DNA of 9,451 bases from Labilithrix luteola (lineage in GTDB: Bacteria > Myxococcota_A > Polyangia > Polyangiales > Polyangiaceae). The notes below the pieces were generated by a model. That model was not told the DNA's origin and did not search any database. It worked only from the letters and a program-made list of their open reading frames with translations. The DNA lies in NCBI GenBank assembly GCA_026225435.1, contig JAMFST010001113.1:1-9451 (forward strand), in the 5' to 3' direction. The position numbers were made by a program, and so were the translations under genes. The number at the start of each line of letters is the position of its first letter. Position 1 is the first letter of the stretch. Positions 5,713-9,451 of the stretch are shown here, one piece after another.

Positions 5713-6503
5713 GAGGCGCCTCTCTGGATCGGGAGCCCGTCGCTCTCCCATCCGAGCAGCCCTCCTTCGAGGAACGCCACCTCCACCCCCTGCTCGCCCA
5801 GCGTGGCGGCGAGCTCCTTCGTCTTGTCGCCCGAGCGGCAGTAGAGCACCGGCTGGCCGCCCAGCATGTACAGCTCGGCGACGCGGTTGGGCACCTCCTC
5901 GAGCGGGATGTGCACCGCGCGCGGCAGGTGAGCGCGGGCAAAGGCTGCGGCGTCGCGCGTGTCGACCGGCGTGACCTGCCCGGACGGGAGCAACTGCGCC
6001 AGCTCGGCGGTCTTCAGCGCACCGGCTGCACGCGGCAGGAACGGCTCGACCAGCGCGGCCATCTTCTTCTTGTCGAGCACCCCGGCCACGCCGTCGGCGA
6101 TGCGCCCCTCGGCGAAGACCATGAACGTGGGGATCGCCTGGATGCGCAGCTCGCGCGCGAGCAGCGGCGACTTCTCCGCGTCGATGCGCACGACCTTGAG
6201 CTTGCCGGCCATTTCGCGGGCAAACTCCTCGACCACCGGCGCCACCTGGCGGCTCTGGGCCGAGTGGTCGACGGCGAACTCGAGCAGGACGGGCAGCTCG
6301 CTCTGCATCACCTCGGCCTCGAACTCGCGCTCGGTGACCTGGACCACGGCGCTCGGACCACTCGGCGCGGCGTTGTTGGGGCCGGCAGTGTTCCCCGCCG
6401 GCTGTCGCGGCGTCCCACCGATCATCGTTCCGCCGAGCATGCTGGGCGGCATGCGCTGCGCCTGCGGGGGTGCGCCACCGCGCGATCTGCCGAAATTGCT
6501 CAT
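5709..6503 (-). CDS. Thioredoxin-fold protein lacking the active-site cysteines, fused to a rhodanese domain
   Basis: 264 residues. The N-terminal 50 are Gly/Pro/Asn-rich and probably disordered. A thioredoxin fold follows at about 52-157. It keeps the FA...APVVEEFA frame and the cis-proline loop (IQAIPTF, Pro125), but the CGPC position reads SAQS (81-84), so it cannot do ordinary thiol-disulfide exchange. E. coli CnoX/YbbN likewise lacks the classical site and works as a chaperone-like holdase, so a similar role is a reasonable inference. A rhodanese domain follows (about 177-260), with VDTRDAAAFARAHLPRAVHIP, the catalytic-type loop CRSGDKT (Cys222) and a terminal GGLLGW...GLPI. Sulfur transfer by this domain is plausible. 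ATG 6503 follows a possible GGGGA ribosome site (6512-6516). There is no signal peptide, so it is cytoplasmic. It is translationally linked to the Fur-family gene. Confidence 0.9.
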   Translation of the reverse strand: MSNFGRSRGGAPPQAQRMPPSMLGGTMIGGTPRQPAGNTAGPNNAAPSGPSAVVQVTEREFEAEVMQSELPVLLEFAVDHSAQSRQVAPVVEEFAREMAGKLKVVRIDAEKSPLLARELRIQAIPTFMVFAEGRIADGVAGVLDKKKMAALVEPFLPRAAGALKTAELAQLLPSGQVTPVDTRDAAAFARAHLPRAVHIPLEEVPNRVAELYMLGGQPVLYCRSGDKTKELAATLGEQGVEVAFLEGGLLGWESDGLPIQRGAS

Positions 6504-6539
6504 GGTCCTGGTCCCCGCACGGCACCCGCCGTCTGGCGG

Positions 6540-6567
6540 AAGATAAGCGCTCGGGCGATTCCGGCAA
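6540..6567 (-). promoter_or_regulatory. Possible sigma-70-type promoter for the thioredoxin/rhodanese-fur pair
   Basis: On the minus strand, TTGCCG (6567-6562) and TATCTT (6545-6540) each match the -35 and -10 consensus at four of six positions with a 16-base spacer. This lies in the 88-base gap between the permease stop and ATG 6503 and would give a leader of about 30 bases. The consensus may differ in this organism, so this is weak evidence that the pair can be transcribed apart from the permeases. Confidence 0.3.
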
Positions 6568-6591
6568 GCCGAAACACCTTTCGCGCCCCCG

Positions 6592-7638
6592 TCACGTGCC
6601 GGGCCGGTCTGGCCGAGCCTCGTCGAGGTAGCTGCGCCTCTCGGGATCGAGCACATCCCGGAAGGCGTCGCCGATGCGGTAAAGGAGCAGCAACGTGAGG
6701 AACAGCGCGAGCCCGGGGTAGAGCAGCAGCCACCACGCCTCGGCATGATGCCGCGCCTCGGAGAGCACTTCTCCCCAGGTGGCGAGGATGGGCGGCACGC
6801 CCACCCCGAGGAAGTCGAGCGATGCCTCTGCCAGCACCAGATCCGTCACGCCCAGGCTCGCCGCCACCAGGAGCGGGGCGCGCGCGTTGGGCACGATGTG
6901 GTGCACCAGCACGCGCAGCGGCGTGGCGCCGAGGGCACGCGCGGCGAGCACGTAGTCCGACTGGCTCACCCGCATCACCTCGACGCGCACCAGCCGCGCC
7001 ACCTCGGTCCAGCGGGTCGCCGCGTAGGCCATCAGCAGCGTCGAGAGCGTCGGGTGGGTGAGCAACGCCTGCACGACCACGAGCAGCAAGAGGAGCGGGA
7101 CGGCGGTCAGCGCCTCGATGGTGCGCGTGACGATCACGTCGAAGATCCCGCCGACGAACCCGGCCAGCGCTCCCAGCACCGCGCCGAGCAGCAGCTGCGC
7201 CGTCACCGCCACCACCGCCGCCGACAGCTCGACCCGCGTGCCGTAGAGGACGCGCGCGAAGACGTCTCGCCCGTGCGAATCGGTGCCGAAGAGGTGGCGC
7301 GCGGAGGGCGCCTCGCGCAGCCGCGGGGTTCCGTCGGCGGCGAGGTCCGGATCGTAGGGGCCGAAGTGGACCGGCGGGCCGAAGGCGAAGTCGCGCTCTC
7401 CGCCCGGCTGGCTCGCGCGCCGTTCGAGGTCCGCGCGCGACACCCCGACGAGCGCCGCCGGGGTGAAGACGTCCGGCAGCACGTAGAGCTGTCCGTCGAC
7501 CCGTCCGATCCAGGGGAGCGGCGAGGCGACCAGCTCGGCGCACAAGGCGAGCACCGCCAGCACCGCGAGGATCCGCAGCGACAGCCGCGCGCCCGGCCGC
7601 CCCTTGAGACTCGCCCTTGTGATCCCCGGCTCGTTCAC
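6592..7638 (-). CDS. Peptide-type ABC transporter inner-membrane permease, DppC/YejE-like
   Basis: One of two permease subunits of a predicted oligopeptide or peptide-like ABC importer. It has 348 residues. A first membrane segment (about 20-40) is followed by a roughly 75-residue external loop, then LFGTDSHGRDVFARVLYG (116-133), the hallmark entry to the DppC-type permease domain. The EAA loop that contacts the ATPase is at 231-252 (LAARALGATPLRVLVHHIVPN). Further membrane segments lie around 138-160, 180-205, 255-275 and 303-320. The long first loop, with VDGQLYVLPDVF and FGPPVHFGPYD, resembles YejE of the microcin C/oligopeptide transporter more than a short DppC; this is judged by eye. 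The GTG start overlaps the stop of the DppB-like gene (GTGA, 7638-7635), as expected for subunits made together. No binding protein or ATPase gene lies within the window. Confidence 0.92.
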   Translation of the reverse strand: MNEPGITRASLKGRPGARLSLRILAVLAVLALCAELVASPLPWIGRVDGQLYVLPDVFTPAALVGVSRADLERRASQPGGERDFAFGPPVHFGPYDPDLAADGTPRLREAPSARHLFGTDSHGRDVFARVLYGTRVELSAAVVAVTAQLLLGAVLGALAGFVGGIFDVIVTRTIEALTAVPLLLLLVVVQALLTHPTLSTLLMAYAATRWTEVARLVRVEVMRVSQSDYVLAARALGATPLRVLVHHIVPNARAPLLVAASLGVTDLVLAEASLDFLGVGVPPILATWGEVLSEARHHAEAWWLLLYPGLALFLTLLLLYRIGDAFRDVLDPERRSYLDEARPDRPGT

Positions 7639-9236
7639 GCGCGCCCCTCGCCGATGCGCCGCTGGGCGTCGCGTACCCGTGGGTCGAGCAGGCCGTAGGC
7701 CACGTCACTGGCGAGGAGGCCGAGCGTCGACAGCGTCGCCACCAGCAGCACCACCGCCACCAGCCAGCGCGCGTCGTGTACCTCGACGGCGCGCAGCGTC
7801 TCCCAGCCGAGGCCGGGGAGGGCGAACACCTCCTCCACCACCAGCGCGCCGCCCAGCAGCGCCGGCAGCTGCATCCCCGCGAGCGTCACCGTGGGCAAGA
7901 GCGCCGCGCGCAACGCGTGCACCACCAGCGTGCGCCCCTCGGACAGCCCCTTGGCGCGCGCGGTGCGGACGAAATCCTGCCCGAGGACGTCGAGGAGCGC
8001 GGCGCGCTGCTGGCGGGAAAGCACGGCCAGTACGGTGATCGCCAGCGCGACGACCGGCAGCCACAGGCGGCGCACCGTGTCCGCGTTGGTGTCGAGCGCC
8101 ACCGTCAGATCGGCCGCGCCGGTGACGCGGGCGAAGCCGAACAGGCGGATCAGGATCTCCGCCCCCCAGAACGTCGGCACCGCGTGCAGCGCGAAGAGCA
8201 CCAGCGCCACCACCCGGTCGACCCGCTTGCCGCGCATCCACGCGCCGATCACCGCCAGCGGGATCGCCACCGCGAAGGCGAGCACCATCGCCGAGAACGT
8301 GAGCACCAGGGTCACCGGCGCGCGCTCGCGCAGCTTGTCGGCGATGGGCTCCCCGTCGCGCGCGGACAGGCCGAGGTCTCCGCCCGCCGCACCGAAGATC
8401 CAGCGCCCGTAGCGGGTCTCGCCGACCGATCCGATCAGCCGGTCGAACCCGTCGAGCGGCACGTAGTCGGCCCGGTGCACGTGCCAGAAGGCGCGCCACC
8501 AGGCCTTGGCCCGGCGCACGTCCGCCGCGGACGAGGTCTCGTTCAGGACGGGCCCAGCGCCGGTGGCGTGCCGTGCGAGCGTCGTCAGTCGTGCCAGCTC
8601 GTCGACCTCGGTGAGGCGTCGGATTCCGTCCACCAGCTCGGGCAGCGCGTAGGTGTCGAGCCGCCGCAGCTCCTGTTCGCGCAGGTCGGTCTCGCGGGTC
8701 GCCATGCGCGAGACCTGGCGCTCGGCCGACGGCCGCGTGAAGTCGAGCGAGCGATCGTCCCAGAAGTGCGCCCAGAACCGCGCCGCCGAGTCCGCGTCCC
8801 CTTCGGCGCGCGTCTCCCCCATGCGCTCGGCGAGCGGCGCCAGCGCCAGCGCCACCCGTCCGCGCGCCTCGGGCGACAGATCGTCGAGGCGCGGCAGCAG
8901 GTAGGGCAGCCCGGCGCCGCCGGTCGTGACCAGCGTGTGCGCGCCCAGCGGTGCGTCCGGTCCGTTCAGCTCGAGCTGGTGCACCGCCGTCTCCACGCGC
9001 GTGCGCACGTCTTCCGGCGCCACGTTGAACAGCAACGGCAGGTCGAGGAACGCCTCGCGGTAGGCCTCGAGCCGGAGGTCGAACTGCGCCGGCGAGCTCA
9101 CCAGCTGTTGCACGTCCGTCGGCGCGCCGGTCAGCGCCTCGGCCGGGAGCAGCGTGGCGAGCGCGAACGCCACCAGGCTGACCACGAACAGCGTCGGGAT
9201 GACCCACAGCAGCCGGCGGAGAACGTAACGAAGCAT
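7635..9236 (-). CDS. Peptide-type ABC transporter inner-membrane permease, DppB/YejB-like, with large inserted extracytoplasmic region
   Basis: Partner of the DppC/YejE-like permease. ATG 9236 is chosen because it gives MLRYVLRRLLWVIPTLFVVS, the canonical DppB N-terminus with its first membrane segment (about 3-30). A GTG at 9269 would add 11 atypical residues. The protein has 533 residues, whereas family members usually have about 310-370. The excess is a hydrophilic region at about 34-275 between the first membrane segment and the permease domain, placed outside the cytoplasm by the family's topology. The permease core resumes at GGDLGLS (about 285-291) and has the EAA loop at about 420-448 (VRTARAKGLSEGRTLVVHALR) and the C-terminal SDVAYGLLDPRV. 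The insert has two HEAT-like helical units, each followed by a WxxFW motif. It may act in substrate recognition or partner binding; that is inference. Confidence 0.9.
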   Translation of the reverse strand: MLRYVLRRLLWVIPTLFVVSLVAFALATLLPAEALTGAPTDVQQLVSSPAQFDLRLEAYREAFLDLPLLFNVAPEDVRTRVETAVHQLELNGPDAPLGAHTLVTTGGAGLPYLLPRLDDLSPEARGRVALALAPLAERMGETRAEGDADSAARFWAHFWDDRSLDFTRPSAERQVSRMATRETDLREQELRRLDTYALPELVDGIRRLTEVDELARLTTLARHATGAGPVLNETSSAADVRRAKAWWRAFWHVHRADYVPLDGFDRLIGSVGETRYGRWIFGAAGGDLGLSARDGEPIADKLRERAPVTLVLTFSAMVLAFAVAIPLAVIGAWMRGKRVDRVVALVLFALHAVPTFWGAEILIRLFGFARVTGAADLTVALDTNADTVRRLWLPVVALAITVLAVLSRQQRAALLDVLGQDFVRTARAKGLSEGRTLVVHALRAALLPTVTLAGMQLPALLGGALVVEEVFALPGLGWETLRAVEVHDARWLVAVVLLVATLSTLGLLASDVAYGLLDPRVRDAQRRIGEGRA

Positions 9237-9268
9237 GCGGGCGGCGGCGCCAGCATCGCACGCAGGCA

Positions 9269-9281
9269 CGCCCTAAGGGCG
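9269..9281. repeat. 13-bp perfect palindrome upstream of the dppB-like gene
   Basis: CGCCCTAAGGGCG pairs six bases on each side of a central A and lies 33-45 bases before ATG 9236. With a one-base centre it would act as a DNA operator rather than an RNA hairpin. If the GTG at 9269 were the true start, the palindrome would sit directly upstream of it, touching its first base. Confidence 0.35.
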
Positions 9282-9336
9282 AACGCCAACCGAGAGGTCG
9301 GCGAGAAATTGTCGGAAAGGGCGCAAAGCTAGGGAG

Positions 9337-9386
9337 GAGAGCGGAAGCGTACTTCTGTCTCATCGTTCAACGCGGTGAGAGCGGAA
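9337..9386. repeat. Direct repeat GAGAGCGGAA, two copies 40 bases apart
   Basis: Identical decamers lie at 9337-9346 and 9377-9386, a period of 40 bases, close to four helical turns. A related CGGAAAGG occurs at 9313-9320 and overlaps the second copy at 9382-9389. The position upstream of the leftward permease genes would suit a binding site, but the repeat is short and chance cannot be excluded. Confidence 0.35.
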
Positions 9387-9451
9387 AGGTGCCGTGCTGA
9401 AATAATCAGCCGGTGCCAGTCCGCTTTTTTGGCTGCGAGCGCGCCGTGGAC

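Larger units (their letters stand above)
9237..9451. other. Non-coding region upstream of the permease genes
   Basis: No convincing gene was found in these 215 bases on either strand. They contain a short palindrome (9269-9281), a 10-base direct repeat (9337-9346 and 9377-9386), a less GC-rich patch (about 9398-9408) and a run of six T (9425-9430). Promoters for the leftward permease genes, and possibly for a rightward gene beyond the edge, should lie here, but no -35/-10 pair convinced me. Confidence 0.5.

Noticed and set aside
6745..7698. Plus-strand open frame (317 codons) opposite the dppC-like gene
   Set aside because: Low-complexity Arg/His/Glu-rich product and antisense to a well-supported permease.
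7776..9332. Long plus-strand open frame (518 codons) opposite the dppB-like gene
   Set aside because: It is antisense to a clear permease; its product is Arg/Gln/His-rich without any domain, typical of a shadow frame in GC-rich DNA.
9400..9420. Sigma-54-like TGGCAC element on the minus strand
   Set aside because: The GG is followed at the right distance by TT, not the required GC, so the -12 element is missing.
9407..9435. Possible Rho-independent terminator (CAGCC ... T-run ... GGCTG)
   Set aside because: The five-base stem encloses a 19-base loop and the T-run lies inside the loop rather than after the stem.

Overview
This is a very GC-rich window (about 70% G+C by eye) with tightly packed genes, GTG starts and overlapping stop/start codons. 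The gene content (a DUF4340-like multi-repeat protein, an ECF-type sigma factor beside unclassified membrane proteins, and YejBE-like permeases with unusual loops) fits a myxobacterium or related Myxococcota. That placement is an inference; no taxonomic marker gene is present.

Layout. Plus strand, 1-5217: the 3' part of a DUF4340-like repeat protein; a D12-class (Dam-type) DNA adenine methylase overlapping a 5-formyltetrahydrofolate cyclo-ligase gene; an ECF-like sigma factor overlapping a single-pass membrane coiled-coil protein; and a second single-pass membrane coiled-coil protein. Minus strand, 9236-5218, read from right to left: a DppB/YejB-type permease, a DppC/YejE-type permease, a thioredoxin-like/rhodanese fusion, and a Fur-family regulator. 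The two blocks converge at 5217/5218, where one TAGCTA hexamer provides both stop codons. No RNA gene, CRISPR array, insertion sequence or stretch over 300 bases without a gene was seen.

The most interesting part is the sigma factor module (about 3238-5217). The sigma factor gene and the second membrane-protein gene are each preceded by the same bipartite element: TGATCAAA, exactly 14 bases, CCATCT, then a nearly identical run into the ATG. Their proteins do not resemble each other, so this looks like a shared promoter, probably read by this sigma factor (autoregulation) and probably giving leaderless or nearly leaderless mRNAs. The two membrane proteins flanking this second promoter differ in sequence but end in the same C-terminal signature, CxxxDPLCG, which predicted topology places outside the cytoplasm. 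Together they look like a small self-contained envelope signalling module without a recognisable zinc-binding anti-sigma factor. Both boxes contain GATC, and a predicted Dam-type methylase lies just upstream, so methylation-sensitive control is possible.

On the minus strand, the DppB-like permease carries a roughly 240-residue insert between its first and second membrane segments. The insert contains two tandem HEAT-like units, each followed by the motif WxxFW-x5-D[FY]. The thioredoxin-like protein has SAQS in place of the CGPC active site and is fused to a rhodanese domain with its cysteine intact. Its stop codon overlaps the Fur-family gene start, suggesting translational coupling.
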